The notes below the pieces were generated by a model, which worked only from the letters and a program-made list of their open reading frames with translations, searched no databases and was not told the DNA's origin. A program made the position numbers and the translations under genes. A DNA stretch of 64,000 nucleotides from Pleurodeles waltl (taxonomy: Eukaryota > Chordata > Amphibia > Caudata > Salamandridae), in assembly GCF_031143425.1 (NCBI RefSeq), contig NC_090439.1:352898027-352962026 (forward strand). Reading direction: 5' to 3'. Each line of letters starts with the position of its first letter. The stretch's first letter is position 1. Shown here piece by piece: positions 31,153 to 43,788 of this stretch.

Positions 31153-32229
31153 CTATTTAGTAGTAGGTTTTTGTGCTTGTTTAATTACTTCCATACATTC
31201 AGATGGAAGATTTAAATAACCAAATTCTATGACTTCAGGAGCCAAATCGCTAGATTGAGAACATTGGGGTTTGGATGCCTGATTTGACCTTTGTTTTGTG
31301 TTAACAAATCTGGTCTGTTTGGGAGTTTGGAGTGAGGTACTACAGATAGGTCTAATAGTGTTGTGTACCAAGGCTGGCGTGCCCATATTGGTGCTATGAG
31401 TATCATGTTGAGTGACGTTTGATGCAACTTGTTGACTAGAAATGGAAGGAGTAGAAGAGGGGGAAAAGCGTAAGCAAATATCTCTGACCAATTGATCCAT
31501 AGAGCATTGTCCTTGGATAGGGGATGTGGGTGTCTGGATACGAAGTTTTGGCATTTTGTTTTTTCGCTTGTTGCGAATAGATCTATGTCTGCTGTTCCCC
31601 ACCTTTGAAAGTAGTTTTGAAGTACTTGGGAGTGAATCTCCCATTTGTGTGTCTGTTTGTGATTTCTGCTGAGGAGATCTGCCAACTGATTGTCTATTCC
31701 TGTAATTCCTTGGATGAATTTGATTGTGAATTGCCCATTTACAAATGGTTTGGGCTAGAAGGGACAGCTGAGATGAATGTGTCCCTCCCTGTTTGTTGAG
31801 ATAATACATGGTTGTCATGTTGTCTGTTTTTATGAGAACATTCTTCTGTTTGAGAAGAGGTTGAAGTGCTTTTAGACTAAGGAACACCGCTAATAATTCT
31901 AAGTGGTTTTTGTGTAACTGTTTCTGTTTGACATCCCATTGCCCCTGAATGGTCTGATTGTTTAGGTGAGCTCCCCAACCAGTCATTGATGCATCTGTTG
32001 TAATTATGGTCTGAGGAACAGGGTCTTGAAACGACCGCCCCTTCATTAAATTGCTGCAATTCCACCATTGAAGGGACATATGTGTTTGGCGGTCCATCAA
32101 CACTAGATCTTGAAGTTGACCGTGTGCTTGTGACCATTGTTGTGCAAGGCACTGTTGTAAGGGCCTCATGTTTAATCTTGCATGTGGGACTATTGCTATG
32201 CAAGATGCCATCATTCCTAAAATCTTCAT
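31153..32229 (-). pseudogene. DIRS RNase H and following domain
   Basis: TTDASMTGWGAHL (about 31990), HLELLAVFLSLKAL and IKTDNMTTMYYLNKQGG give the RNase H acidic residues. After a frame change (31685-31227) the typical DIRS segment WGTADIDLFAT and a downstream YAFPP-like stretch follow. The 358-codon frame is closed by a shift, not by the natural end. Confidence 0.85.
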
Positions 32230-32237
32230 GATAAATC

Positions 32238-33086
32238 TTACAGTGTATTGTTGATTTGGCTGTTATGAGTGGTATTAAATTTTGGAAAGCTTGTATCCTT
32301 TGTATATTTGGATACGCTAGAGCTAGTTGAGTATTTAGGATAGCACCTAGTTACGGTTGTACTTGTGCTGGTTGAAGGTGTGACTTTTGGTAGTTTATAG
32401 AAAGCCCTAGTGTGTGCAGAGTTTCTATTACATAACAAGTATGTTCTTGGCATTGTATAAGATTGCTTGATATTACTAGCCAATCGTCTAGATATGGAAA
32501 GACATGGATGTGTTGTCTTCTCAAGTATGCCGCTACTACTGCTAGACACTTTGTGAACACCCTTGGAGCTGTTGTTATGCCAAATGTCTACACTTTGAAC
32601 TGGTAGTGTTTTCCTGCTATGACAAACCTGAGGTATTTTCTGAGAGCTGGGTGGATGGGTATGCGGAAATACGCATCTTTGAGGTCTAGAACAGTCATAA
32701 AATCTGTTTTTTTGCAGTAGTGGAATAACATCTTGCAGAGTTACCATGTCAAAATGTTCTGACAAGATGTATAGATTGAGGGGCCTGCGGTCAAATATGG
32801 CCCTGAGGGTGCCATCTTTTTGGGGAATTCGGAAGTATAGTAAGTATACTCCTGTTCCTTGTTGGGACTGTGGAACTAATTCTATTGCTTTCTTTAACAG
32901 TAGAGATTGTACTTCTTGTTGTAACAGAACTGTATGTTCGTGGGACAACGTGTGATATCTTGGTGGAATGTTTGAAGGGGTGGATATCAATTCTAGGCAA
33001 TAGCTATTGCGGATAATTGATAATACCCAGTTGTCTGTGGTGATATTTTGCCAATGAGTGTGGAACTGCTGTAGTCTTCCCCCCAC
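32238..33086 (-). pseudogene. DIRS reverse transcriptase
   Basis: The frame 33086-32238 begins with the RT N-terminal region (QEVQSLLLKKAIELVP, GTLRAIFDRRPLN). Homology shifts near 32700. The palm motif FPYLDDWLVIS lies in frame 32560-32351, at about 32480-32496, with both aspartates present. At least one frameshift separates fingers from palm, so no intact enzyme is encoded. Confidence 0.87.
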
Positions 33087-33318
33087 AGGAGATGTGTGGA
33101 GTGTAAGGGAGGGAAGGAAGTCACTGCTTAGGTTGTGTTGTTGTTTGTTTAGAGGTTTGGAATGTATCTCTATTTCTAAAGTATTGACCTCTATAGGATC
33201 CTATAAACCCACCTTGTTGATACTGGGTTTGTTGTGATTGCTTTGTTTGGGAGGTGGAAGCTTCTGAGGATTGTAGTTTAAAACCTCCTCGAAACTGTGG
33301 CCTGCGAAATTAACCTCT

Positions 33319-35134
33319 CTATGGGGTGGTGTACAAAGCGCCCATTGCTTTCGCAGTATCAGAGTGCTTCCTCAGTTTTTCAATAGTGGTGTCCACTTCT
33401 GGGCCAAAGAGGTGCTTTTTATCAAAAGGCATGTTAAGTACAGCACGTTGAATTTCTTGTTTAAAACCAGAGGAACGCAGCCATGCATGTCTTCTGATTG
33501 TGATGGCAGTGTTTATGTTCCTTGCAGCCGTAGCAGCAGCATCAAGGGCAGATCTTATTTGATTATTGCTAATCGCTTGCCCCTCTTCTACTTCTTGTTG
33601 TGCCCTCTTCTGGTGCATCTTTTGGAAGATGCTGTATAATATCCTGCATTTCATCCCAGTGGGCCCTATCGTACCTGGCTAGAAGTGCCTGAGAATTTGC
33701 AATTCTCCACTGATTTGCTGCCTGTGTAGCAACTCTTTTTCCTGCTGTGTCAAATCTTCTGCTCTCCGTATCAGGAGGAGGTGCATCTCCTGAAGACTGG
33801 CTATTTGCCCTTTTTCTTGCTGCACTGACTACCCCCTAGTCTGGAGTGACCTGGTGAGTAATGTAATCTGGCTCAGAAGGTGCAGGCTTATACTTTTTAT
33901 CAATTCTAGGTGTGATAATCCTAAATATTACAGGCTCGCTAAATATTCGGTCTGCGTGTTTAATCATGCCTGGTAACATTGGGAGACACTGGTACCTGGA
34001 ATGTGTAGAAGATAGTGTATTAAATAAGAAATCTTCTTCCAGTGGCTCAGAATGCATGGTTACCCCATGATAAGCTGCTGCCCTGGATATGATTTGGTTG
34101 TATGCAGTGGTATCTTCTGGAGGAGAAGGTTTTGATGGGTAGGTATTTGGGTCATTATCTGGGATGGGATCAGGCTCATATAGATCCCATGGGTCTGCCT
34201 GACCTCCCTATGAATATAACAAATGTGTTGGAGAAGGCATTGGTGGGGGGCTGTTGTGAGGTGAGAAAGATAATTGTGGAGAATGAGAAGGAAAAGTATG
34301 AAGAGGTATTGGCTTCTCCTTTTGTTTTTGCACCTTTGCTGGTGGCTGTACAGAGTCCAGTTCCTCTTGGAAAGCCAGCTTTCTTTTTGTTTTTAAAGGA
34401 GGTGCAGTGACAATTCTTCCTGTCTCCTTAGGATGTGTATTTTGGATTGTCTCGCATCCATGATTTGTAAAACTGGTTCAATGTCAGGCTCTTCCTCAGA
34501 GGTTTTATGTGATTCTCTCAATTTTTTTCAAGTTCTTGTTCCTCGGTATATGAGGATTTTTTAGGCTCCAAGGTGTGTTGTTTTTTCGGTCCAGAAAAGG
34601 TAGTGGACGGTCTCGGCTCCGAGGCTGACTACCGAATTTTCGACTCCGAAGAATGGACTTTTTTACTGGAGTCCAAAATGGTGCCTTTGACAGATTTACT
34701 CGACTTCGAAGTAGACGGAGGAGTGGCCCTTTTTCGGAGCCGACCCCGAAGGACGGTCGCCAACATTCTTTTTTCGGGCCGAACCATGGCCTTCCAGCAG
34801 TGGTGTACCCAAGGCCTTTAAATGTTTTTGTGTGCAGGGGTGTAGGGGCAGACGTACTCACATACTGTCCAGCTGTGATGGGTCTGTCGTCTTCAGACTC
34901 TTGTTTGGAATCTGTGTCTCGGGTGGAGACTGCTGTTTGCACCTGCTCTTCTTCAGCAACGTCGAGATGTTCACTGCTTTTCGACGCCATTTCGAGTACT
35001 CTGGCTCTGCGATCTCGGAGTGTCTTCTTAGATCGAAATGATCGGCAAGCCTCACAATCTTCCTCCTGATGGTCTGGAGAAAGACACAAATTACAAGAAA
35101 ACAATCTAACAATGGAGTTGATGCCCATGCGCAA
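33319..35134 (-). pseudogene. DIRS gag-like ORF1, fragmented
   Basis: Begins near 35134 with a cysteine/histidine cluster CNLCLSPDHQEEDCEAC at the N-terminus, typical of DIRS ORF1 proteins. A long charged, serine-rich middle follows (34505-35134 open). Further fragments are 34057-33836 and 33654-33319, the last with an alanine-rich helix RSALDAAATAARNINTA and FGPEVD. Stops and shifts separate these pieces. Confidence 0.75.
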
Positions 35135-35189
35135 AGGAACCGAGAGGAGGAGTCACTCGATCCTGTGACTTCGAAAAGACTTCTTTGAA

Positions 35190-35277
35190 GAAAAACAACT
35201 TGTAACACTCCGTGCCCAACACTAGATGTCAGAAGGGATATGCATAGCATGTGTATCTGCAGCTACACATGCCATCG
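35190..35277 (-). repeat. DIRS terminal region
   Basis: Minus strand reads CATGTGTAGCTGCAGATACA near 35268, then gacatctagtgttgggcac and a T-rich leader. The tip contains the inverted repeat gcatgtgta/tacacatgc (about 35247-35272). Similar ends are remembered from newt DIRS elements. Confidence 0.6.
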
Positions 35278-36533
35278 AATATATATATATCCCCAAAATT
35301 CTTTAATTTGTTCTCAAACACAGGTGCAAAAGTACAAAAGCAGATTTTCTAATGTATTTGAGCATTTGGACGCAAGGGATTAGTGCCAGCACTACTAACA
35401 ATGTAGCAGAGAACCATGTCTACTGGCAATTACAAAGTGTACGCCTATGCTATTTGTTTTTGCTTTGCAGGCACACATTGTAACAAACACCGTTAGAGCA
35501 GCCACACTTGTTTAGATACAATTCTTTGCTTCACTTTAGGATTTCCATTTCATTGGATAGGACTGGGCCAGAGAAAGAGGTTACCTTCAGAGACAGTGGT
35601 CTGTACTTCCGGTATCAGAGTCTTTGTTGAATACACCCATCATGAGAAGCCACTGATGAGCAATCAGAAGCATACTTATGACCTCTCATGGGGTGTTTCT
35701 GTGAAGTTTCTCCTTTTTTAACACCCCCGGCTGGGTGCCAGACTGGCTGACTGGTTATCACAACTTCAGTAGCTTAATGAGTTCAGTTGAAGTATTCTCT
35801 GTTTAACCATGATAGGTGAAGTTTCCTACACTGCAGATGTTAGATGCAGGCCTCTTTTGTTCACTGGAAAAAGTTTCTTAAGGAGATCCTTGGCACTCTT
35901 CTCTCAAACTCAGTCTTTTGGGTAGGTTCTGAAGTGCTTTACCTTGTGAAGATGGTTTGAAAGACAGGGCGGCCAAGGAGAATCTGCCATCCAGGGTCTC
36001 GGATACGACTTCGTCATTGACTGTCCAGCCCTTGGAACCCACTGGTCACACTGCATTGCCACAAGAGCACTGTCCTTGCTTGTGCCCTCTTTAAGGAGCT
36101 ATCCCCTGCTCTCCCTGGTGAAGGTCCACAGCTGGAGCCCTGTAGGTCTGCACTGCTTGGCTGCAAGCAACACAGCAACAGAAAATCTGCTAGAATATTC
36201 TCACGTTTCTCACACTCTGGCACTCACCTGTATGCCTTCACCCAAACATGCATATGTAGACACTGTAACTCATTCATGTCTTTGCTCAGGCATTTCCAAT
36301 AACAAATTTTTCTTTCCTGGCATAAAAGCCATTGTTCCTCCTTTTTTAGTGGGACAGAAACTGTGGCAACCTCAAAGTACCTATGCCATTACAGCATAAA
36401 CATATCCAAACATGCATGCTGGTCTCATGCATGGATATACTCTCTGATAAGTTCTCTACAAGGTCAGTGTGACTCGGTGATAAGACAATGCAATTCGAAG
36501 AATACGTTCTAAAGAGTGACTAATGACTGCATA
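35278..36533. other. Unassigned interval
   Basis: Unique-looking DNA beside the DIRS end. No exon or repeat recognised; only short open frames. Confidence 0.45.
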
Positions 36534-36575
36534 CCCTCTCTCTCTCACACACACACACACGCATACACACACACA
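36534..36575. repeat. CT/CA microsatellite
   Basis: (ct)n followed by (ca)n with single interruptions. Confidence 0.95.
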
Positions 36576-39500
36576 AATATAATGTGTCTGTTATAACAGA
36601 CCTGTTTAAATGTAGTACTGCCTATTGATGTATTTTCTAGTCCAATTAGCTTGCAAGGATCGATATTTTGTAAATAATATTTTTGACAGTGTGTTAGCAT
36701 TTCAAAAATAGTCTTTATTATAACTTTACGCAAAACTGGCAATGGAGAAACAAGGCAAGGAAGGGATACGCGTACCACAGAACTAAAACTCATGAATTAA
36801 GCACACCTTCCAGGAAGAAGAAACAGCTCATGCAAGCTGACTGGGTGTACAACAGGTGACGAAGGCCAGGTTCATTAACATTTAGCCAGCTGATGAAACT
36901 CATTTCTGACCCCGTTTTGGTGAGTTCTGCAGCTCAGAGGATAGGAAATACTGAGTGGGTTTCTCCGTCTGTTGTATCCAAGCACCTGCAAACAAAAACT
37001 AGTCAGAATCTAACTGTGCCTTTCTGATTTTACAGAATGTTTGCACCTGAAAAAAAATGACGTGTTGGCCAACAGCCTTCTTATTTGTGTATTTGGCCTG
37101 CTGCAGAATTTTTACATAGAGACCCACATGATTGCACTTTCTATCAAAGAAAAAGAAGCATATTCTTGCCGCCAAATAATTGAACAACTCAAAACTGTAC
37201 AAATATCACCAAAACGTGGGGACATATATCAATATTTATATTTATATACATATATATGTACAATATAACATTCACAGTCTAAACGCCTGCCTACAAACAT
37301 GCCTGGGAAAAATACAGCCTTTTCAAAAGTGTTTGCAGACATGGGGCGATTCCTTATTATATTACATTTGCGCCCAAATTGCATCATAATAAGCAATTTC
37401 AAAAGAAAAACATACATTGATGGCCTAGAATACCAGACGAACGCAAAATATATTACTCTGCAAGCGTGTCACTGCATTTTCCTTGGCTGAACTTGCTCAT
37501 GTGGTGCGATGCCCGTGGCAACATCAGGGGGGCTACCAAGGTGTCAAATAAGCACTGGTCTTTTTGCAACACTGCCAATGATGCTGTGGAGAGACTGCAT
37601 CATGGGGCACTTCCAGAGATCACATTCACCAGGTCCTGTGTGATCACCATTGTCTGCCAGGACGACTTAGGATATTGTTCAAAGTGCTGCTACTGGTCCC
37701 AGGAGCAGGGTCCCAACCTGTCATGGGATTATTTTAGTACTCTGCCAGCAGAGTACTCATAGTGCCAATGAAAGGGGCAGCTAATCAAACAGAGGTGGAA
37801 TTAAAGAGAAGGGGGAAGGGTCTGCACCCGAGAAGTAGAAGCCATGTCATCCCAGAATCCCCTACCTATCCAACTTAGAATTAACTTAGCAACCTTTAAT
37901 TCACCCACAGCTAAAGAGTCTAAGTTTTAGAGTAAGCCTGCATTTGCTTGATGGAAATGGGACAATGGTACTCTGTAAGAATCACATTTCACCAAATTCC
38001 TTTATCTGGTGTTTTTCTTGTGTAGAAAGATTTCTCAATGACTGACATAAAAATTGTTTGAACAGAAAACCACTGGTACAAAAAAAGCATCAAAGTAAGT
38101 AAAATGTGTTGAACACATTTCAACAATAAGATAGTACTCTGGGTGACTTCAAAGGCTAGGCTCAAGTGCCACTAAAACCCTCTTCGGAGTAGACCAATGA
38201 AGAAGCTTTAAAATTTGTTTCGGAAACTAAAACGTGGCTTTGAAATTTACTTCTGAAACTGAAACCTACACCATGACCAATAAAAAGATAAAAGAAGAAC
38301 TACCTGGTTTGTTCAATGTTCTAGGACAGGTAAATAATTTCCAGTGCTCTGTACCAATAATGAGTGTATTTATACACAGCAGAATGAAAAGCAAGCATAA
38401 AAACGGTTTGATGTCTAAACATAAAAAAAGTCCCTGATTTTGTGAATCATGTCCCAGTCATGATGCAGAAGTAGGCTGTCTTGAATCAGGCTGATTTCTG
38501 TAAGCAACAACACCATGCTAAAGAATGTCAGCAAGTTTCTCATAGATGAATACTAAATATATATTTGGTAACTTTCTGTGTGCCAGATACTCTATCTAAC
38601 TGCAGATTCCAGACCTTGTGAAATTCCCCAAGTACCAGACTAGATCAGTAAATTCTTGCAATGGCTACTGTGTTCTGACAGATTAAACCATTAACCTCCT
38701 TTGTGAATTTACCCCAACTCTAGACATCAACGTGAACTGCATAATTGTGCAAACCCTACAGGCTGATAGTTTAATCAGCAGACATTCGATCCCAAGGAAC
38801 GCATAGCATAGTAAAAGAACTGAAATTTGTGCAGGCACCCTTTAGATGTTAACTTGGGACCTCTTTATTGCCCAAAAGTTCACTCCACAGAATGGGAAGG
38901 TTAGTGAGCGGTAATGAATCAGAAGTTATAGGATGCCACATAGTATAGACCAGAACGAGTGTTATCAAAGGTAACTTTTTATTTCCATGGCACCCCTAAC
39001 CTTGAATTCCTCACCTTATGAATTAATACTAAAACAATGAACCACCCACCCCTCCATTGAGGTGGTTCTGGAGAGTGGATTTTATACCTGGATGCCCTGC
39101 AGAACCAAACTCCAAAATGACTCTTGCTGTGGACTTGTAATTGATGTAGTGGCAGGTAAAAACGTGGACAGATGCCCACATGAATGCTTTGCACCTGTCC
39201 AAAATAATTTAATAATTCCCTAAACTAAGGAGGTATTAGTGGCCTTTTCCCACCAGTCAGTGTGCAGTAGCTATTGCAAGAGGTTGTGGATCCAGTCTGG
39301 CAGTAGTGGAGAGTCATAAGGTGATAAATATGTGGTTAGAAGTATCCATCACAAGATATGTGAGGTGACCATGGTAGCCAAACAAGCATTAGAACTGCCT
39401 GTGTGACAGGCCAGGGGAAGTGGGATTTAAAGAGACCAGCAAAGTGCACAATGAAAATAATCATCTGTGCCCCTGCCTTTTCCTTGAAACAACATTATGG

Positions 39501-39871
39501 TTTAAAGTTTTACACACCAGCAACAAACATATATACTTTACAAAAGAAAACAAAAAAAAATGCTTATGTCATATGTTCCAAAATATCAATGAGCATATGT
39601 GTCTATTGGCAGACAGTTCCATGACGTAGAAACTTTGCATGTCATAGGTCCCCGGTTCAGGCAGTCCATCATACACCATTGAGCAGAAAGGTGGAACGAA
39701 CTTCATAGATGGACTCAAGAAAGATATTACATAATTTAGCAAAGGTCTAGGTGTTTCCAGGCCATCTTTCTGGCATGCTTTTAAAGCCTTTTTAATCTGC
39801 AGAACACAATGATGTCTCATTGGCCAGGTCTGCTGTTAATACTGTTTAGAGTGGACAAGGGCGGCATTTTC
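36576..39871. other. Unassigned low-repeat interval
   Basis: AT-rich. No transposon domain, RNA gene or convincing exon. A 98-codon frame at 37466-37762 shows no recognisable domain. Confidence 0.4.
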
Positions 39872-39966
39872 CTAAAAAGCAGTAGCGGTACCACGTCGAC
39901 CTCCGACTTTAACCATTTCCCCAGGGACTTCATCCAGTCTCTCATATGCTAGGCGGCCATCTTCCC
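39872..39966 (-). other. Candidate 3'-terminal coding exon
   Basis: On the minus strand a long pyrimidine-rich tract ending TTGTCTTCATAG precedes 39966. The frame after two bases runs 30 codons ([18 protein letters not shown] and onward) to a TAG at 39874-39872. The composition is ordinary protein-like, not transposon-like, and I do not recognise the family. A minus-strand AATAAA-type word near 38975 could end a 0.9-kb UTR. No partner exon was found, so this may be chance. Confidence 0.25.
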
Positions 39967-40860
39967 CTATGAAGACAATATAAAGAAAAACAATGAGAGA
40001 GAAACTCTGGATCACTGCATGGATAGTAGGTAAACATTAAGTTAGTTTAGTCCAGCTTTGATAAAGCTCTGTGGCAACCAGAAAGTGTACCTTTGTGCAC
40101 TGTACACCCCAAAAAACATTTCCTCAAAGGCTGGTTTGTGCCATTGCAGCAATACACAATTCCACTATTTTTCAGTTGGAATGGCAAGCGTAAAGCAAGT
40201 CTGCCCTGGCTAGTTACCAATACTCTACAAGCCTGCCCACCATTTCTTGATATCGTATCCGAGATACTCAGTGCAGACATTCATGACTGAGCACACGTAT
40301 CTTTATTTGGCAACTACAGTGGATAAGCATGGCCAGGTATGTCCAGCACACACACTTTTCTGTGTTTTTTTATGTCAAATATTGCTATCTGCTGCAGTAA
40401 ATTACTCTCACATTACAGTAAAACAATCCCCACATGCTAAACGTTTTCCTTCGATCTGAATTGCTCATTATTTGATGCAGTTAGTCTTCCAAATAAAATA
40501 GTTGCAAGAAGTGATCAATATACATATTTAAAGGTACATGACTCCTACGGCATGCATGCCTATCCCAGTGTTCTGACATGCTGAACTTGAAAGCAGAGGA
40601 GCTCAGTATTAGTCCGAGGGGGTCGGTTCCATGCCAGGTTTTCAGGAATCGCTGGGCATTTATATAGTTGCTGTATTTATATTAACTACATGTAACATCG
40701 CCTCACGTGTAGATACCCTAAAACTCAGGCATGGCTCCGAACTCTGTAGCTCAAGTTAGAACCCCAGTATTAATCTCTCTCCAGAAACCTCGTGTTGTAC
40801 ATACAGAGCCAATGATCAAATAGACGTTTTTCTGCCAGAACATACAAGACCTTACTTAAC
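39967..40860. other. Unassigned interval
   Basis: No feature recognised. Confidence 0.4.
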
Positions 40861-42873
40861 GCCCTCATTAGGGCCCGGGTACTTAAACTGGCCTGGACTG
40901 CGCGGAAAATGAGCTAAGAAAGAAAGAAACGTTCTTAAAAGTCGTGAAGTTAAGTCCATCGGCTCTGTGTGTATGTTTATGTTTTATGTGTGGGGGGTGT
41001 CTTTAGGTGTCCTTCATTTACCCGTTTTCTAAGCTGCCACGGTCACCCATCATCAGGGCCGTCCTTCAAGGTCGGCAACGAGTTTGGCAATTTTAACAGG
41101 CAATGCGGGGAGGAGTGAGGCAGAATCTCACGATACAATAAGGCTAGGACGCCGTTTCTTACTGGCGATACGATGAGAGTAGCAGTACTGTTGGTTTGGG
41201 TTACCCAGAACGCGTGCACTCGCATACACAGATGCCACGTGCAAGCGTTTAACTGACTGAGCCTTCTTCCTGGTGAGCGAGGTCATTTACGCGTTACCAC
41301 CAGGGTCCCAAGGATAGACCCTGTGACCCCCCCACCCACCCGCCCGCAACGAAAGTGGTGTCTTAACTTTTACCCACTGATAGTTTGTAATTGTTCCAGT
41401 GTTTGCATTTATTTACCTTGCGTAATATAATTAAACTCAAAAGACGGGTCATGTATAACCTCTTGTAATGCAATCAAGGAGGGTAAAACCTTTTGTAAAA
41501 AAATAATCAGTGTATTCTGGGGTGTCAACGCGCTTATGTTTTCAGTCAGAAAAAAAGGCAGATAAAAGACAAATTATTCAAAAGAAATTAGTAAAATAGG
41601 TTCTTGGCTGGTTATTCTCCAGGAATATTCTGGTGAAGTGTTGCACTGTATTACTTCCTAAATGCTTGGACTCTGAGAAAAGAGAACATAGCCGGAAATA
41701 GATCCCAGGCCTGTGCTCACAGAGCAGCCAGTCCTGCAGAGAGGGATGGGCTGTGCAGAGCGAGGTAAACACTGTCTGGAGTTTAATAGCCTGGCACCTC
41801 TTATCATATCAGAACGGGTGCTGCTCCCGCTTTTGCGTTGGGGAGGGAGGGGGCACTGGACCTTGGCCAGGCATGAACGCAATTTGGGAAGGTCCAATTT
41901 CAGAGATCAGCGTTTATTGGACGGACTGGTGGGGGCAGGGGGTGCAAGGGAGAAACTGAGCTGGCTGGTTGACTTGATAACGCTGTGTGTCTGCACAGAG
42001 TTTACTCTTCCCTACTACTTTTGGCGTGCAATATCACTAGTCATGTTAAAGAACAACATGATAAGTCATATGCCCTCAATTTGAACTCGAGGGGCCCCTT
42101 TATGCTGGGATTTTTAGAGGGTAAATACAATACACTGAGATCTAATCAGATGTGCGATTTTCCTTTGCGATTTGCTGTGCTTCGGTGGAAGGGTGCTGCA
42201 ATGCCACTGCTTTTTGTGTCTGGGCACTGCATGGGTTCTCCAAGCTCCGCAAACATCGTTTAATAACAACCTGAATTTTCTATAACTATACCACACTTCT
42301 GCCGCTTCGAAGCCCTCTGTACCAGGCCCGGTATCATAAACAGGTGCGCTCAGTGCAGAGCCGAAAGAGAGCCTTTTTTGCGTTTGCACACTGTCTAAAA
42401 CATTTACACTGGGAATTTCTCCGACTTACAATATCACTGTGTAGGCAGCACAGTTCGAAAACAGAGAGAAGCCATCACTGCTCGCTTATGGTCGGCATTG
42501 AGTAAGAGCAACTGATCATCATACGACACCGGGTGCTACTATTTCATTATTACCCAACTGAAAGGTCCTCAGTTAGGATCCCCGGAAGGGTGGAAGCTTG
42601 AGTCGGCCCTTCTGCATTTCAAGCTCCTGCCTGCCTGGTCACCTGCACATTGTCAGCGACACACACTACGCTCCGAGCCACTCGGTCTGTCTTCTTGTAG
42701 CTCGCATGATTAGTAGTGATCAGATACTCTAATGCGCAGCCCCCACAGAAGACATGCGGTGGCCGGGGGCCTTCCCTCCTGATGCCCTCAGACGTCTACT
42801 CCAGTGCACACTAGCAACGGTGCACAAGATGGCCATCTCGCGGTTGTCTGCTCCTCCCTCTGCTTGGAGGAAA

Positions 42874-42880
42874 TATAAAA
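42874..42880 (+). promoter_or_regulatory. TATA-like box
   Basis: tataaaa at the end of the CpG-enriched stretch, 50 bp before the candidate start codon at 42930. Confidence 0.3.
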
Positions 42881-42929
42881 GCCCCAAAAATGATTGCTAA
42901 AAAAAAAAAAGTTCGACAAAGTGGTAAAG

Positions 42930-42953
42930 ATGGTGGAGACGAGACGTGCCAAG
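42930..42953 (+). other. Candidate first coding exon (8 codons) with splice donor
   Basis: ATG in a good Kozak context (A at -3, G at +4) begins eight codons, M-V-E-T-R-R-A-K, ending exactly at a consensus donor AAG|GTGAGT (42954). The combination of CpG enrichment, TATA box, Kozak ATG and strong donor is suggestive. A downstream exon was not found before the LINE at 43340. I do not recognise the protein. Confidence 0.3.
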
Positions 42954-43339
42954 GTGAGTGGTGCGAATTCTGTTGCCATAGGTTGGAGTGCACCATTTAA
43001 ATAATCCTATAGCTCCCCCATGTCCCATGGAATAACCCTCCCCATCCCCGCTCTTTTGGTAGGTGAATATTAGTTGCGACTGAGGACAATGTTGTGGTGG
43101 TGACGGATTGCGGGAATGGATAGTCAGTGGCACACTGGACAGCATGAGGAAAGACACTGAGGGCCTAGCAGAGAGGCGTGGGTATAATAATTGGGCCTTT
43201 TTTGCCCAACTGATACCTGAATAGCAGAAGAATGCCTTGGCCTCTAGTATGTATTTTTTTGTAAATTTTGCAAGCGGATTACAGATTTGCATGGTTGTCT
43301 GCAGTTGATTTTCCCACCATAATCTGTCTATTTCAGGAG

Positions 43340-43788
43340 CCTCTCATCCTCAACATACCCCGCAACAGCCACATCTCCGCCCACCTGAGACACCTGCACT
43401 GGCTTCCCGTCAACAAAAGGATCACCTTCCGACTCCTCACCCACGCACACAAAGCCCTCCACAACAAGGGACCCGAATACCTCAACCGCCGCCTCAGCTT
43501 CTACACACCCACCCGTCCTCTTCACTCCGCCAACCTCGCTCTCGCCGCCGTCCCTCGCATCCGCCGCACCACGGCGGGTGGGAGGTCCTTCTCCTACCTG
43601 GCGGCCAAGACATGGAACTCCCTCCCCACCATCCTCAAGACCACCCAGGGCCACTCCGCTTTCCGGAGACTACTCAAGACCTGGCTCTTCGAGCAGCAGT
43701 AACCCCTTCCCCCTAGCGCCTTGAGACCCGCACGGGTGAGTAGTGCGCTTTATAAATATTTATGATTTGATTTGATTCCTCTCTTCCT
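43340..43788 (+). mobile_element. L2/CR1-like LINE 3' fragment
   Basis: Encodes the C-terminal tail of a non-LTR retrotransposon RT protein: HISAHLRHLHWLPVNKRITF, then HKALHNKGPEYL, then SFSYLAAKTWNSLP and ending at a TAA (43700-43702). The 3' UTR is short and ends gcgctttataaatatttatg followed by tgattt repeats, the usual LINE tail of this group. It is 5'-truncated and open over its whole length with many CpGs, so it is fairly young. Exact clade (L2, Rex1 or related) not settled. Confidence 0.85.

Larger units (their letters stand above)
30541..35277 (-). mobile_element. DIRS-type retrotransposon, 3'-truncated
   Basis: Minus-strand order: terminal sequence (about 35190-35277), gag-like ORF (35134-33319), reverse transcriptase (33086-32238), RNase H (32229-31153), tyrosine recombinase (31066-30541). 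There is no DDE integrase and no LTR pair. RT, RNase H and a tyrosine recombinase together define DIRS elements. Frameshifts occur throughout. The recombinase loses its C-terminal catalytic part where the sequence changes near 30541. DIRS elements are especially abundant in salamander genomes. Confidence 0.88.
40861..42970. promoter_or_regulatory. CpG-enriched segment, possible promoter domain
   Basis: CpG is frequent at about 41040-41350 and 42430-42960 (by eye about 20 in each), while neighbouring unique DNA has few. No transposon homology is seen that would explain it. The right part ends in a TATA-like box and candidate first exon. Exact CpG ratios were not computed. Confidence 0.35.

Noticed and set aside
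43328..43654. 108-codon Gly/Glu-rich minus-strand frame
   Set aside because: Antisense shadow of the L2-like LINE coding region.
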